DNA of 6,089 nt from CAZQYC01 sp043746555 (lineage in GTDB: Bacteria > Pseudomonadota > Gammaproteobacteria > Steroidobacterales > Steroidobacteraceae). This document shows, piece after piece, positions 5,484 through 6,089 of the stretch. The notes below the pieces were generated by a model, which ran no database searches, was not told where the DNA came from, and was given only the letters and a program-made list of their open reading frames with translations. The first letter of the stretch is position 1, and every line of letters starts with the position of its first letter. The stretch is taken from assembly GCA_043746555.1 (NCBI GenBank), contig JAYTQU010000365.1, positions 1 to 6,089 of the forward strand, read 5' to 3'. A program made the translations under genes and the position numbers.

Positions 5484-6089
5484 CTAGTGCGGTATAACTA
5501 ATCGGCGAAAAGAATCGACGGCGACGGAAAGCGCAGCAAAATCCGGGCTTGTTAAAGCCCGTAGTTCAAGCAACGACTTGCGCGCTTGTTGCAGTAATGT
5601 ATCGTGACGCGATCGATTGCTCGCTACACGGTCACGATGGCCACGACCGCGTTGCAGACTTTCTTGAAGGCATAGCAGACGATGGGCCTCGTAAAGGCCG
5701 TCTCGCATTGTTGAACGTGCGAGGACCTGCCACCGATTCTGAACGGTGAGATCGGCAATGCGATGCCTTACCCAATGAAGCGACCAGTCTGCATCAATTT
5801 CGAAATACGACTTACCAACGTCGGTTACTGACCGTCTTGAGGAGTCGGCAACTGCGACGATGTCAAGTGAGCTTCGCAATGCTTCAAAGCCCGCGACGCG
5901 TGTCGCCAAGATTGGAGGTACCTTTTGGGCGACTAGTATCTTCTGCCGTTCACAAAAGCTATCGAGCACGTCGCCGACCAATAGTTGTGGAAGAGATTGG
6001 TGTAATTTTCGAACACTGGACTGGAATTCAGTCACAGCGTCGTCGATGGGTTGGTTTGTTCGTCCGCGTCGAACAAAAGCATAAGTCGC
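5484..6089 (-). CDS. NAD-specific glutamate dehydrogenase (large type), C-terminal part
   Basis: The frame is open to the right edge of the window (ATYAFVRRGRTNQPIDDAV...) and ends at TAG 5484-5486, giving the last 201 residues of a protein that usually has about 1,600. The enzyme oxidatively deaminates glutamate to 2-oxoglutarate and ammonia with NAD, in the cytoplasm, feeding glutamate carbon into the TCA cycle. The visible part is the helical C-terminal region, not the catalytic core. Family landmarks, counted from the edge, are the ATYxFVRR-like segment (1-8), VAGFEALRSSLDIVAVAD (65-82), YFEIDADWSLHWVRHRI (95-111) and NRWQVLARSTMRDGLYEAHR (118-137), a pattern typical of this protein's tail. 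A GTG at 6035 would give a 183-codon ORF but is internal. No damage is visible. The gene is the best candidate for conserved core chromosome here. Confidence 0.85.
   Translation of the reverse strand, partial: ATYAFVRRGRTNQPIDDAVTEFQSSVRKLHQSLPQLLVGDVLDSFCERQKILVAQKVPPILATRVAGFEALRSSLDIVAVADSSRRSVTDVGKSYFEIDADWSLHWVRHRIADLTVQNRWQVLARSTMRDGLYEAHRLLCLQESLQRGRGHRDRVASNRSRHDTLLQQARKSLLELRALTSPDFAALSVAVDSFRRLVIPH

Overview
The window looks like the edge of an accessory region in a proteobacterial chromosome, most likely gammaproteobacterial. The base composition is roughly balanced to slightly GC-rich. The right end holds the C-terminal part of a large, 180-kDa-class NAD-specific glutamate dehydrogenase, a housekeeping enzyme common in Proteobacteria. 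The species cannot be named from this sequence.

Layout: (1) Positions 1-2292, plus strand: the 3' part of a very large gene that starts before the window. It has low-complexity Pro/Gly/Ser linkers and an unrecognised C-terminal domain, and it resembles the tail of a secreted, polymorphic-toxin-like protein. Its frame breaks at a run of nine G (542-550), so it reads as two overlapping ORFs; removing one G would make it a single frame of at least 762 residues. A stem-loop with a T-rich tail follows its stop codon directly. (2) 2477-3472, minus: an AraC-family regulator with a C-terminal double HTH. It converges on the large gene. (3) 3665-4384, plus: a decayed insertion-sequence transposase of the DUF772/DDE type. 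It stays in one frame but carries two TAA stops and lacks most of the catalytic domain. (4) 4281-5252, minus: a second, different AraC-family regulator. Its last ~55 codons run past the normal family end into the back of the transposase remnant. (5) 5484-6089, minus: the C-terminal 201 residues of NAD-glutamate dehydrogenase, cut by the window edge.

How it fits together: the two AraC-type genes belong to different subfamilies, have no intact target gene beside them, and are separated by transposon debris. The simplest reading is an insertion/deletion scar that removed neighbouring genes next to a conserved core gene. I found no clear new multi-gene system. The observations most worth following are the G9 frame switch in the large gene, its unassigned C-terminal domain with no immunity-like ORF downstream, and the regulator tail built from antisense transposon sequence.
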